Source of the DNA: JAPYTK01 sp964401935
GTDB taxonomy: Bacteria; Myxococcota_A; Polyangia; Polyangiales; Polyangiaceae
Length of the DNA stretch: 64,000 bases
Assembly: GCA_964401935.1 (NCBI GenBank)
Contig: CAYOAL010000027.1
Location: forward strand, 1-64,000
Direction of reading: 5' to 3'
Shown one piece after another: positions 48,674 through 57,774 of this stretch (its first letter is position 1; the number at the start of each line of letters is the position of its first letter). A model generated the notes under the pieces. That model saw nothing but the letters and a program-made list of their open reading frames with translations, searched no databases and had not been told where the DNA came from. The translations under genes and the position numbers were made by a program.

Positions 48674-50230
48674 ATGCACCGTACCCCCCTCATGGCGCGC
48701 CGCGCGCTCCTGCACCCGCTCTGGCTCGTCAGCCTCGCTCTGCTCGTCGTCAACGACCACGTCCTCAAAGGCGCGGGCCTCGTGCCCGCCGCGGTCACCG
48801 GCAAGCTGAGCGACGTCGTCGGGATGATCGTGGCCCCCGCCGTCCTCGCCGCGCTCCTCGGCGTGACCTCGCGCCGCGGCTGGGCCAGCGCCCACGTCGC
48901 GGTCGCGGTGGTGTTCGCCGCCATCAACCTGTCCCCCGCCTGCGCGCGTGCGTTCGAGCAGCTCACCGCCCTCACCCCGCTGCCCTGGGCCATCACCGTC
49001 GATCCCAGCGACTTGGTCGTGCTCCCCTTCCTCCTGGTGTCCTTCGTCGTCCTCGGCCGCGCGATGGCCGCCGACGAGCGCGCGCTCCGCACCCGCGCCC
49101 GCAACGTTCTGCAAGGCGCGGCCCTCACCGCCGGCGCCATCGCCTGCATGGGCACGAGCCCCCCCACCTGCGACGAGCCGGAGTGCCGGCCCCAACAGCT
49201 CCCGCCCACCGAGGACGCGGCCCTCACCATCGGCAACGACACCCCACAGCAGCGCCTCATCCGCGTCCGTCCGCTGAAGCCCTCCATCATCGCAAACTGC
49301 GCGGTGCTGATGGCGGATCCGACGGCCGCGCTCGCCCGCGACATGTTCCTCCCCGCCGAGGCGTGGCTGCTCGAGCCGGGTCGCGCGCTTCCCCTCGTGC
49401 CGCGCACCCAGAACGGCTGTGAGGCGTTCCTCGTCGACGCGCAGGGCCTGCCCATGACCCTCGTGGCCTGGAACACCGCCGAGTATCCGGTGGCGGTGCT
49501 CCCCACCGCGACCGCCGACGCCGCCAACGTCCCCGGGCGCATGATCATGATGCGGCCTGGTGCGACAACGCTCGAGCTCGACGCCCACCCCGCGGTGTTC
49601 GACGCCCCCGCGGACGAGCCTCCCCACCCGGAGCCGGCGTGCAGCGTGCCCGACGAGACGGTAGGCATCGCCTGGTCGGACCCCCCCGTGGGCCCGAACG
49701 TCATCGAGAGCATCGCGAGCGCGCCCGACGGCTGCCATCAGATCGAGCTCGCCACCGAGAGCTTCTTCGTGTGCCTGCCGCTCGCCGCGCTGCCCTTCGC
49801 CGCCGGGGAGAGCCTCGCGATCCACCCCACGAGCGTCACCGGCACCGACGACTTCGGCGCCGCCACCTCGTTCGGCATCGAGCTCGTGGGCGAGACCCAC
49901 ACCATCGTCGCGGTGGGGGGCCGCGCGCTCCTGCCCCCGAGCCTCGATCCGGAGCAGAGCTGGAGCGTGAGCCACGAGACCCAGGACGGCTGCGCGCCGC
50001 ACCACGACGCCTGCGGCAACCTGGTCACGCCGCTGACGGTGACCTTCCTCGGCGACGGCGGCGCCGCCCGCTTGAAGGCGGGGCAGAGCCACGAGTCCCC
50101 AGACGGCAGCGTGCTCCACCTCGTGCGCGCCCAGAGCATGCCCATCCGCGACACCACCTGCGACACCGCGGCGAGCGGTGAAGACACCTACTTCGAGTCG
50201 GTGCTGGTGGCGCCGATCGTCATCGAGTGA
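48674..50230 (+). CDS. Membrane-anchored protein with large Cys-containing extracytoplasmic part
   Basis: 518 aa. The ATG has GGAGG 4 nt upstream. Three or four N-terminal helices (ALLHPLWLVSLALLVVNDHVLKG, GMIVAPAVLAALLGV, AHVAVAVVFAAINL, LVVLPFLLVSFVVLG) are followed by a segment GAALTAGAIACMGTSPPTCDEPECRP and about 330 soluble residues in beta-rich style with scattered Cys pairs. The layout suggests a sensor or envelope protein, but I recognise no family. The next gene on the same strand (VWA lipoprotein) starts 49 bp downstream. Confidence 0.72.
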   Translation: MHRTPLMARRALLHPLWLVSLALLVVNDHVLKGAGLVPAAVTGKLSDVVGMIVAPAVLAALLGVTSRRGWASAHVAVAVVFAAINLSPACARAFEQLTALTPLPWAITVDPSDLVVLPFLLVSFVVLGRAMAADERALRTRARNVLQGAALTAGAIACMGTSPPTCDEPECRPQQLPPTEDAALTIGNDTPQQRLIRVRPLKPSIIANCAVLMADPTAALARDMFLPAEAWLLEPGRALPLVPRTQNGCEAFLVDAQGLPMTLVAWNTAEYPVAVLPTATADAANVPGRMIMMRPGATTLELDAHPAVFDAPADEPPHPEPACSVPDETVGIAWSDPPVGPNVIESIASAPDGCHQIELATESFFVCLPLAALPFAAGESLAIHPTSVTGTDDFGAATSFGIELVGETHTIVAVGGRALLPPSLDPEQSWSVSHETQDGCAPHHDACGNLVTPLTVTFLGDGGAARLKAGQSHESPDGSVLHLVRAQSMPIRDTTCDTAASGEDTYFESVLVAPIVIE

Positions 50231-50279
50231 GCCTCCCGTTCACGAGCGAACACCCGCCCGAGCCATCCCGGAGAACACG

Positions 50280-51833
50280 ATGAACACGAGAATCGACACG
50301 CTGGCCCTCCTCCTCGGTGCCACCCTCGCCATCAGTGGCTGCAGCGACGCCGGCGAGGCCGGGCTCGGCACCGTCAACGCGCCCCCTGGCGCCACCGGCG
50401 TCACCCAAGGGGGCACGCAAGACTTCGGCCTGTTTCGCCAGATCCTCGAGGATGGCGGCATCCCCGGCCCCGACACCCTCAGCGACGTGGGCTTCTTCGC
50501 CGAGCACAAGCTCGACTATCCCACGCCGAGCTGCGGCGACGACCTCTGTCTCCACGGCATGGTCGGGGCGATGGGCAACATGATCAATGGGGCGAGCTGC
50601 ACACTGATCCAAATTGGCATGAATACTCCCATCGACGTGGCGGAGCTCCAGCGCCCCCCGATGCACCTCACGATCGCGGTGGACGTGAGCGGCTCGATGC
50701 AAGGGGAGCCCATTCAATATCTTCGCGCCGGGCTGATCGAGATGGCGAGCGAGCTCGATCCGAGCGACCACGTCTCCCTCGTCAAGTACTCCACCCACGC
50801 CGAGGTCGTCCTCGAGCACGTGCCGGCCACCGACACCGCCACGCTCGTGAGCGCGTTCCAGGCCCTCCAGGCGAGCGGCTCGACCAACCTCTACGATGGC
50901 CTCTTCACCGCCTTCCAGCTCGCGTCGGCGCACCAGAGCCCCCTCACCCAGAACCGGGTCATCTTCCTCTCCGACGGCGTCGCCACCGCGGGCTTGCAGA
51001 GCCCAGGCAAGCTCCGGTCGCTCGCGGAGAGCTACTCCAGAGAGGGCATCGCCCTCAGCAGCATCGGGGTGGGCACCGAGTTCGATCTCGACGTGATGCA
51101 ACAGCTCGGCGAGGTGGGCGCGGGCAACTTCTACTTCCTGGAAGACCCGGCGGCGGTGGTCGAGGTGTTCACCGACGAGGTGAAGACCTTCCTCCACCCC
51201 ATCGCCCTCGACGCGCGGCTCGAGGTGTCGGTCGCCTCCGCCTACCAGCTGCGCGCCGCCTACGGCACGACCGGCTGGCAGAGCTACGGCGCCGGCGGCG
51301 CGGTGCGGATCCCGAGCCTCTTCGTAGCCGGTCGCACCTCCTCGGAGGAGCCCATCGAGAGCGGTCGCCGCGGGGGCGGGGGGGGCATCCTCCTCGAGCT
51401 CGTGCCGAGGAGCGACCTCGGAAACGACGAGCCGCTCGATGTCGGCGCGATTTCGCTCACCTTCACCGATCCGGGCTCGGGTGAGACGCGCCAGCAGAGC
51501 GTGGACATCGCCACCCCCCACCAGCCCGGCGAGGCCCCCACCAAGGGTTGGTTCAGCGACAAGACGGTGGAGAAGGGCTTCGTGATGCTCAACCTGTACG
51601 CTGGCTTCAAGCTCGCCGCCGGCCTCGCCCGCGACTCGGATCCGCGCACGGCGCGCCGCACGCTCGAGGCGCTCCGGCCAAACGTCGCCTCGTGGCTCGA
51701 GACCTTCCCCGATCCCGACATCGCGGACGACCTGCGCTACGTGGACATGTTCATCGCCAACCTGGGCCCCGTGATCGACGCCACCGAGGTGTACGAACCC
51801 GCCGATCCACCCAACCCCTGGCCCGCCGACTGA
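50280..51833 (+). CDS. VWA-domain lipoprotein (fifth; inter-alpha-trypsin/chloride-channel type)
   Basis: 517 aa. The signal MNTRIDTLALLLGATLAISGC has a clean lipobox. The VWA domain begins MHLTIAVDVSGSMQGEPIQYLRAGLIEMASEL (DxSxS intact), has STNLYDGLFTAF (Thr) and RVIFLSDGVATAG. It belongs to the YfbK-like/Ca-activated chloride channel type, distinct from the other four here, and lacks their C-terminal module. The C-terminus (TVEKGFVMLNLYAGFKLAAGLARDSDPRTARRTLEAL) is typical of that group. It is followed 12 bp later by a Ser-rich membrane protein gene. Confidence 0.88.
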   Translation: MNTRIDTLALLLGATLAISGCSDAGEAGLGTVNAPPGATGVTQGGTQDFGLFRQILEDGGIPGPDTLSDVGFFAEHKLDYPTPSCGDDLCLHGMVGAMGNMINGASCTLIQIGMNTPIDVAELQRPPMHLTIAVDVSGSMQGEPIQYLRAGLIEMASELDPSDHVSLVKYSTHAEVVLEHVPATDTATLVSAFQALQASGSTNLYDGLFTAFQLASAHQSPLTQNRVIFLSDGVATAGLQSPGKLRSLAESYSREGIALSSIGVGTEFDLDVMQQLGEVGAGNFYFLEDPAAVVEVFTDEVKTFLHPIALDARLEVSVASAYQLRAAYGTTGWQSYGAGGAVRIPSLFVAGRTSSEEPIESGRRGGGGGILLELVPRSDLGNDEPLDVGAISLTFTDPGSGETRQQSVDIATPHQPGEAPTKGWFSDKTVEKGFVMLNLYAGFKLAAGLARDSDPRTARRTLEALRPNVASWLETFPDPDIADDLRYVDMFIANLGPVIDATEVYEPADPPNPWPAD

Positions 51834-51845
51834 ACCGCACCTACA

Positions 51846-53576
51846 ATGGGGCCTCCTCAGGAGGCAGATCTGGCCGACTCGGCAACCAACCAAGAGAGCA
51901 GCGTCCCCCCCGACGCGGATCCCGAAGGGCTCGAGCCCGAGGCGCTCGAGCCCGAGGCGCTCGAGTCGATCACGGACGACGAGGACGATCCATCGGGCGA
52001 GGCCTACGACGGCACGACCACCGTCGACCGCTCTCTCGACGGGGAGGCCGCCGACGCAGCCGGCTCCACCTCGGCGCGGGCGTCCAACCCGTCGCTCTCG
52101 TCGAGCCCGGCGCTCTCGTCGAGCCCGGCGCTCTCGTCGAGCCCGGCGCTCTCGTCGAGCTCGTCGAGCCCGGCGCTGTCGTCGAGCTCGGCGCACGTGT
52201 CGAGCCCGGCGCTCTCATCGGACGCGGTGCTCGCGCCCAGCCCGGCGTCGGCGCCGGCGCCATCGAGCGGTGGCTCGCTCGCCAGCTTCGATCCCGCCGA
52301 GGGTGGCGGGACGCTCGACGGCGAGACCTCCCTCGCGGAGCTCGACGCGACCGCGCCGGACAGCGAGCTCGAGCCTCCCTCCACGAGCGCGCCGGCGTCG
52401 AGCGCGCCCCCCATCTCGGGCGCTCGCGAGCCCTCGGCGCTCAAGACCACGCTGGCCAAGGGGCCCCCACGGCCCACGGCGACCACCAAGGCGCCTCGCC
52501 CGCGCAACGACCGACCGGCTCCCAGTGAGGATCCCCTCCGCGGCTCCCACGACGAGGCGGACACGGCGCGGGTGGCGGCCAAGAAGACCGCCAAGCTCGA
52601 CAAGCCGCGCCGCGAGACGGACACCGCGGTCAAGTCGCCCAGGGTGCTCGCGCCGGGGGGCCGGCCCGAAGCCAAGGGCCCGCGGATCCCGGCCACGACG
52701 GTCACCACCGCCGAGGCAGGGGCAGCGATGGGGGACGTCGCCCCCTTCGACCCCGACGCGCCCCCACTCCCCGAGGACCTGCCCGACGACCTCCCCGACA
52801 AGACCGCAGCCCTGCCGTCGCTCGCGGACACCACCGCGACCAACGCCGCCTTCGAGAGTGACGACGGCGCCAAGGCGGTGCTCTCCACCTCCCCCCCGTT
52901 GCGCGCCGGCGTCGCGCCGCCGCGGCGCTTCATCTCGCCTCACGGCGCCACCGCCGACGCGCTTCACGAAGAGGACGAGGACGGACCCACGATGGTGGCC
53001 CCGATCCCCGAGGTGACGAGCGGTCGGCCGCCCCGACCTGGCCCCCCGCCCCACGACGACGAGGCGACCCAGGTGCACCCCGGTCGCCTCCCGCTGCAGC
53101 CCATCACCGAGCCGCCACCGCCGATGTCGGTCCCGCCGGTGTCGGTGCCCCCGCTCTCGACGCCCTCCCTGTCGACGCCAGCGCTGCGCGACCCGATCCC
53201 CACCGCCCCGCCCCCCGTCGTGGCGGCCGCGCCGCCTCGGAGCTCGGCGGTGCAAGCGGCGCTCGACGCCGCCGCGATGATGTCGGTGGAGGCGAGGTTG
53301 CTCGACGAGCGCAAAGCACGCCTCTACGACACCGTGGCCGCCTGCGCGCTCGGCGTTGGCATGATGACCGCCACGCTCGCGAGCTACCTCGCGGCTGGCG
53401 TAGCGGAGAAGACCGCGAGCTACCTCGGCGTGGGCACGCTCACGGCGATCGCGATGTTCCTCGTGGGCATGAGCCCCCTCCAGAGCCGGAACGAGGCCAA
53501 GATGTCGTTCCTCGCGCTCGGCGGCATCATGCTCGGGGTCACGCTGCTCCGCCTCTTGTCGATCGCCCTCGGCTGA
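51846..53576 (+). CDS. Low-complexity protein with C-terminal membrane helices
   Basis: 576 aa. The first about 450 residues are disordered and repetitive: acidic lead, then Ser/Pro/Ala blocks with SSSPAL repeats (residues about 84-125), then basic and Pro-rich stretches. The last about 95 residues hold a short helix (MMSVEARLLDERKARLYD) and three hydrophobic helices (VAACALGVGMMTATLASYLAAG, YLGVGTLTAIAMFLVGM, FLALGGIMLGVTLLRLLSIAL). No enzyme motif is visible. It may be a tail-anchored scaffold for the VWA lipoprotein encoded 12 bp upstream; this is inference. The intact frame despite low complexity argues that it is translated. Confidence 0.65.
   Translation: MGPPQEADLADSATNQESSVPPDADPEGLEPEALEPEALESITDDEDDPSGEAYDGTTTVDRSLDGEAADAAGSTSARASNPSLSSSPALSSSPALSSSPALSSSSSSPALSSSSAHVSSPALSSDAVLAPSPASAPAPSSGGSLASFDPAEGGGTLDGETSLAELDATAPDSELEPPSTSAPASSAPPISGAREPSALKTTLAKGPPRPTATTKAPRPRNDRPAPSEDPLRGSHDEADTARVAAKKTAKLDKPRRETDTAVKSPRVLAPGGRPEAKGPRIPATTVTTAEAGAAMGDVAPFDPDAPPLPEDLPDDLPDKTAALPSLADTTATNAAFESDDGAKAVLSTSPPLRAGVAPPRRFISPHGATADALHEEDEDGPTMVAPIPEVTSGRPPRPGPPPHDDEATQVHPGRLPLQPITEPPPPMSVPPVSVPPLSTPSLSTPALRDPIPTAPPPVVAAAPPRSSAVQAALDAAAMMSVEARLLDERKARLYDTVAACALGVGMMTATLASYLAAGVAEKTASYLGVGTLTAIAMFLVGMSPLQSRNEAKMSFLALGGIMLGVTLLRLLSIALG
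52094..52219 (+). repeat. Coding 18-bp repeat (Ser-Ser-Ser-Pro-Ala-Leu)
   Basis: Repeats of an 18-bp unit TCGTCGAGCCCGGCGCTC, first three near identical and then with interruptions, encode SSSPAL blocks in the disordered part of the membrane protein. Confidence 0.75.
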
Positions 53577-53659
53577 GGTTGCTCGCGCCTCGGCGATCAG
53601 GAGGTTGCCAGAGCGGGCCCGGGAGCGGGGGTCCCACCGGGACGCTGGCCTCCTCTCGC

Positions 53660-55030
53660 CTAACGCGTCAGCACCACGACGAGGAGCGCGAGCACCGTCA
53701 CCACCACCCCGAGCACGAGCAGCTTGCGGAGGCGGGCGGCGCCGCGGTCCTCGCGATGGAGCGGGGCGGCCGCCTCGGGCACGGGCGCGTCTTGCAGCAG
53801 CGCGAAGGGATAGGGCAAGAGGCGCTCGGACGGCTGGCTCTCCGCCGGTGGGGACGGAGCGGCCGGGCGCGCGCCGGGGCGGGACAACGGGGGACCGAGC
53901 AGCGACTCCTCGTCATCGTCGGGCCCCGCCGCCGGGGTCGGCGGAGGCGGCCGCTCGGTGTCGCCGAGGGCGTCCCCATCCCGGGCCGCGTCCCGTAGGC
54001 GAGCCCGCGCGCCGCGCTCGTCGGCCACCCCCGGAGGGAGCTCGAGCACGAGCCGCTTGAGCGACTGGCCGAGCTCGCGCGCGGTACGAAACCGCTCTTG
54101 TGGCTCCATCGCCAGCGCCTTGGCCACCCACGCGTCCACCTCCGGCGGGAGGTGAGGCGCGCGCTCGCTCGGCTTGGGGAAGGTGCCGGTGGTGATGTTG
54201 GCGAACAAGCCCGCGAGCGTCTCCCCGTCGAAGGGCAGCTTGCGGGTGAGCGCGTGATACACCACCACCCCGAGCGCCCAGAGATCGGTGCGCGCGTCCA
54301 CCTTCTTGGGCGTGAGGAGCTGCTCGGGGCTCATGAAGTGCGGTGTGCCGAGGAGGGTACCCGTCCGCGTCACCGACGAGATCGCGTTCACCTCGAGCTC
54401 TTTGGCGATCCCGAAATCGATGAGCTTGGCTGCGAGCCGACCGTCGCGCCCGAACAGGAAGATGTTCTGGGGCTTCACGTCGCGGTGGATGATGCCGCGC
54501 CCGTGGGCCGCGGCGAGCGCGTCCGCCACCTGCTCCACGATGGCCGCGACCTCGGTGAGGCTGAGCGGGCCGTGTCGCTTCACCAGACGCCACAACGTCA
54601 CCCCGTCGAGGAGCTCCATCACGATGTAGGGGGTGCCGTTGGCGGTGGTGCCGTGCTCGTAGATCGACACGATGTGGGGATTGGCCAGCCGACTCAGCGC
54701 GGCCGCCTCGAGGTCGAGTCGCTCCACGAGGCTCGGCTGCTTCTCGAGCACCGCGAGAGACACGAGCTTCACCGCCACCCGCGTCCCCAGCCGCGCGTGG
54801 TCGGCCACCCACACGCTCCCCATCCCACCGTCGGCCACGAGCTCGACGAGCGTGACCCCGGTGGTGACCTCCATCCCCGGCTCCCAGCCTCCGGCCTGCG
54901 CCGCCTTTTGTCCCCGGGGAACGGTCGTGCCGCCCATCGACTCGACGGTCTCGGCCAGATCGGGGGTGAGGAGCGACGTCGTCTCCGTTTCGCTCGTGCC
55001 GCCGAGCTTCTGGAGCAGGCGCTCCGACAT
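53660..55030 (-). CDS. Ser/Thr protein kinase, C-terminal membrane anchor
   Basis: 456 aa. Kinase domain about 58-330: G-loop VADGGMGSVWVA, Lys88 in VAVKLVSL, HRDVKPQNI (Asp184), DFG at 205-207, GTPHFMSPEQL and PFDGETLAGLFANITTG, all consensus for Hanks-type bacterial kinases. A Pro/Ala/Asp-rich linker follows and a single helix KLLVLGVVVTVLALLVVVLT near the C-terminus. The kinase domain is probably cytoplasmic. It is divergent from the Cys-rich Sel1 genes, 54 bp apart, which could be its cognate envelope partners. Confidence 0.94.
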   Translation of the reverse strand: MSERLLQKLGGTSETETTSLLTPDLAETVESMGGTTVPRGQKAAQAGGWEPGMEVTTGVTLVELVADGGMGSVWVADHARLGTRVAVKLVSLAVLEKQPSLVERLDLEAAALSRLANPHIVSIYEHGTTANGTPYIVMELLDGVTLWRLVKRHGPLSLTEVAAIVEQVADALAAAHGRGIIHRDVKPQNIFLFGRDGRLAAKLIDFGIAKELEVNAISSVTRTGTLLGTPHFMSPEQLLTPKKVDARTDLWALGVVVYHALTRKLPFDGETLAGLFANITTGTFPKPSERAPHLPPEVDAWVAKALAMEPQERFRTARELGQSLKRLVLELPPGVADERGARARLRDAARDGDALGDTERPPPPTPAAGPDDDEESLLGPPLSRPGARPAAPSPPAESQPSERLLPYPFALLQDAPVPEAAAPLHREDRGAARLRKLLVLGVVVTVLALLVVVLTR

Positions 55031-55084
55031 CGCGCCATCCTACCGTGGATTGAAGACGGAGGAATCCTTCGGCAACATCGATCC

Positions 55085-56014
55085 ATGGCTCATCTGGTGG
55101 CTGCCACCTGTCCCAACTGCGGCGCCGCGCTCAAAGTCGACCCCGACCGCGACCAGGTGGACTGCGGTTTCTGTGGGACCACGTCGTTCGTCCAGCAGAA
55201 GCCGCTCTGGGGAACGCCGCCCCCGCTCCCCCCGTCGGCGCAGCCCGGCTTCGGCGCGGCGGTGCCGGTCGGTCCCGTGGTGCAGGTGCGCACCGCGAAG
55301 ACGGCGGCCATCATCGTGCTCGCGGTGGCCTTCGGCTTGCCGCTCCTGTGCATCGTGCCCGCGGCGCTGCTCGTCTTCACCAGCGACAAGCCCGCCTCGC
55401 GGCCGCCTCCGCCCCCGCCCCCCACCACCTTCGAGGAGGCCTGCGCCCGCGGCGACGGCCGCCAGTGCTACCAGGCGGGCTACGCCTTCGAGCACGGCCA
55501 GGGTCGCCCCAAGGACGCGGAGCGGGCCGTGGAGCTCTACCGCAAGGCCTGCGACCGCGAATATCCCGAGGGCTGCGCGAACCTCGGCTGGGCCTACGAC
55601 CAGGGCAACGGGGTGGAGCGCGACTACGAGGAGGCCAACCGCCTGCACGAGAAGGCATGCAAGCTCAAGAGCTCGACGGGCTGCAACAACCTCGGGTGGG
55701 CCTACCAGCGAGGCGCGGGGGTGAAGGCCGACATGCAGCGCGCGGTGAAGCTCTACGAGGAGGCGTGCGACATGGGGAGCGCGCTCGCGTGCACCAACGC
55801 GGCCCTCACCGCGGCCGACAACCCGCGCCTCAGAGACGACCCCAAGCGCGTGACCGACCTGTTCGAGCTCGCCTGCAACCGCGGCCACGGCGACGGCTGC
55901 AACAACCTCGCCGACCGCTTCGCGACCGGCGATGGGGTGGCACGGGATGCAGCCGCGGCCGAGGCGCTGTACAAGAAGGCGTGCTCTCTCGGCGTCACCA
56001 CCGCTTGCCGCTGA
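55085..56014 (+). CDS. Zinc-ribbon, single-helix, Cys-rich Sel1-repeat protein
   Basis: 309 aa. Residues 9-36 form a zinc ribbon (CPNCGAALK ... CGFCGTT). One helix follows (AAIIVLAVAFGLPLLCIVPAALLVF, about 75-100), a Pro-rich hinge, then about five Sel1-like repeats with two Cys each (ACARGDGRQCYQAGYAFEHGQG, ACDREYPEGCANLGWAYDQGNG, ACKLKSSTGCNNLGWAYQRGAG), the disulfide-bridged variety known from HcpA-type proteins. With the ribbon inside and repeats outside it would span the inner membrane. The next gene overlaps its end by 10 bp. Confidence 0.88.
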   Translation: MAHLVAATCPNCGAALKVDPDRDQVDCGFCGTTSFVQQKPLWGTPPPLPPSAQPGFGAAVPVGPVVQVRTAKTAAIIVLAVAFGLPLLCIVPAALLVFTSDKPASRPPPPPPPTTFEEACARGDGRQCYQAGYAFEHGQGRPKDAERAVELYRKACDREYPEGCANLGWAYDQGNGVERDYEEANRLHEKACKLKSSTGCNNLGWAYQRGAGVKADMQRAVKLYEEACDMGSALACTNAALTAADNPRLRDDPKRVTDLFELACNRGHGDGCNNLADRFATGDGVARDAAAAEALYKKACSLGVTTACR

Positions 56015-57762
56015 CTCCGCGCGCCACGCTCACGGCCCTCGCGCTCGCGGCCTTCGGCCTCGGCTGCCCCGAAAAGACCCAGGAGGCCCCGCGGGAGCCG
56101 GAGCCGAGCGCCCGCCCCTCGTCGTCGACCCCAGCCAAGGCCCAGAACCCCCAGAAGTCGCTCGAGCTCGCCTGTCAGGCGGGCAACCTCGAGCGCTGCG
56201 TCGCCCTCGGTCGCCTGCACGATCGCGGCGAAGGCGGCGCCGAGAAACGAGACACCGCCACGCAGCTGTTCGAGAAGGCCTGCACGGGGGGGCATCTGCC
56301 CGGCTGCGTCGCGCTCGGTCAACGCCTCGAGAGCGGCCGCGGGGTGGCCCCCGACGAGGCCCGCGCCTTCACCCTCTACGAGAGAGCCTGCGTCGGAGGC
56401 GAGGCCGACGGCTGCGCCGCCCTCGGGGAGATGCACCGCCTCGCCCGCGGCACCCCCTACGATCCGGCCCGAGCGTGGCAGCTCTTCGAGCAGGCCTGCA
56501 AGGCGCAGTCGTCGACGGGCTGCGCGAGCCTCGCCGCCGCCGAGCTCGACGGCGAGGGCGGCGAGCGCAACGTCGAGGCCGCGGTCGCCCGTTTCAGCGC
56601 CACCTGCGAGGCCAAGGGCGGCAGGGCCTGCGATCGCCTCGGGCACCTGTACGAGCTCGGCAAGGGCGGGGTGCCCATCGACATGTCGAAGGCGGTGGGC
56701 CTCTACGTGAAGGCCTGTGCCCTCGACCACGGCGATGGCTGCACGAACCTGGCGTGGGCCTACCAGCGTGGCTTTCGGCTGCCCCGGGATCTCGGCAAGG
56801 CGCACGAGCTCCACGTGAAGGCCTGCAAGCTCGGCTCCGGCTACGGCTGCGCCGACGTCGGGCGCGACCACCACCGCGGCAACGGCGTCGCGAAGGAGCC
56901 CACGCTCGCGATCCCCTACTACGTCACCGCTTGCCAAGATCGGATCGGGCGGGGGTGCGAGTGGCTCGGAGAGCTCGAGCACGAGGGCCTCGCGGTGGTC
57001 GAGCAGGTGCGACAAGTGATCGAGCACCACAACGCGGCGTGCGGCCGCGGCGTGAAGGAGGCCTGCCGCATGCCCGCCCTCATCCAGAACGCGGGCGCCG
57101 GACTCGACCGCGACAGCCAGCGGCTCGAGGCGTGGGGCAAGCAGTGCCAAGCCGGACAAGCCCCCGGTTGCCACGACCTCGGCACCGCGTTCGAGCACGG
57201 GACCGGGGTCACCCCCGACGCCGAGGGAGCGGCCAAGCTCTACGAGAAGGCGTGCGGGATGGGATATGCCGACGCGTGCGCGAGCTACGGCTTCGCGGTG
57301 TCGCGCGGATTTGGCGTCGAGCCCGACCCCAAGGCGGCAGCGGCGCTGTATGAGAAGTCGTGCAACGAAGGCAGCCCCACCGGCTGCAACAACCTCGGCT
57401 GGACCCTCGAGCGTGGCCTCGCCGGGGCCCCCGACAAGGCCCGCGCGCTCGAGACGTATCGGAAGGCCTGCGACAAGCGCCACACCCTCGCCTGTTACAA
57501 CCTCGGCACCCTGCAACAGAACAGCGACGCGAACGAGGCCATCACCGTGTTCGAGCGGGCCTGCGATCGCAAACACGCCCTCTCGTGCTTCGCCCGCGCC
57601 ACGCTGGGCGCGGGACCGGACAGCGACACCTCGAGCGCCGCCTCATGGCTCGAGCGGGCGTGCGACGCCGGCATGAGCCGGGCGTGCCGGATGGTGCAGA
57701 AGGCCGACTCCGGCGCCGACCCCGCGCCCCGTGGGACGGAGCTCTGGGACGACACCTTCTGA
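56005..57762 (+). CDS. Cys-rich Sel1-repeat lipoprotein
   Basis: 585 aa from a TTG at 56005 that overlaps the previous gene; an N-terminal signal ALALAAFGLGC carries a lipobox. At least twelve Sel1-like units follow, nearly all with two Cys in helix positions (LACQAGNLERCVALGRLHDRG, ACTGGHLPGCVALGQRLESG, ACALDHGDGCTNLAWAYQRG, ACGMGYADACASYGF), suggesting one disulfide per repeat in the periplasm. Sel1/Hcp solenoids act as protein-binding scaffolds. The two adjacent genes probably make a coupled pair, one inner-membrane and one lipoprotein. Confidence 0.85.
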   Translation: MPLTPRATLTALALAAFGLGCPEKTQEAPREPEPSARPSSSTPAKAQNPQKSLELACQAGNLERCVALGRLHDRGEGGAEKRDTATQLFEKACTGGHLPGCVALGQRLESGRGVAPDEARAFTLYERACVGGEADGCAALGEMHRLARGTPYDPARAWQLFEQACKAQSSTGCASLAAAELDGEGGERNVEAAVARFSATCEAKGGRACDRLGHLYELGKGGVPIDMSKAVGLYVKACALDHGDGCTNLAWAYQRGFRLPRDLGKAHELHVKACKLGSGYGCADVGRDHHRGNGVAKEPTLAIPYYVTACQDRIGRGCEWLGELEHEGLAVVEQVRQVIEHHNAACGRGVKEACRMPALIQNAGAGLDRDSQRLEAWGKQCQAGQAPGCHDLGTAFEHGTGVTPDAEGAAKLYEKACGMGYADACASYGFAVSRGFGVEPDPKAAAALYEKSCNEGSPTGCNNLGWTLERGLAGAPDKARALETYRKACDKRHTLACYNLGTLQQNSDANEAITVFERACDRKHALSCFARATLGAGPDSDTSSAASWLERACDAGMSRACRMVQKADSGADPAPRGTELWDDTF

Positions 57763-57774
57763 CGCCGGCGGCCC

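Noticed and set aside
47762..50119. 785-aa minus-strand open frame
   Set aside because: It lies antisense to three well supported plus-strand genes, is rich in Arg/Gly/His with no motif or signal, and is a GC-skew shadow.
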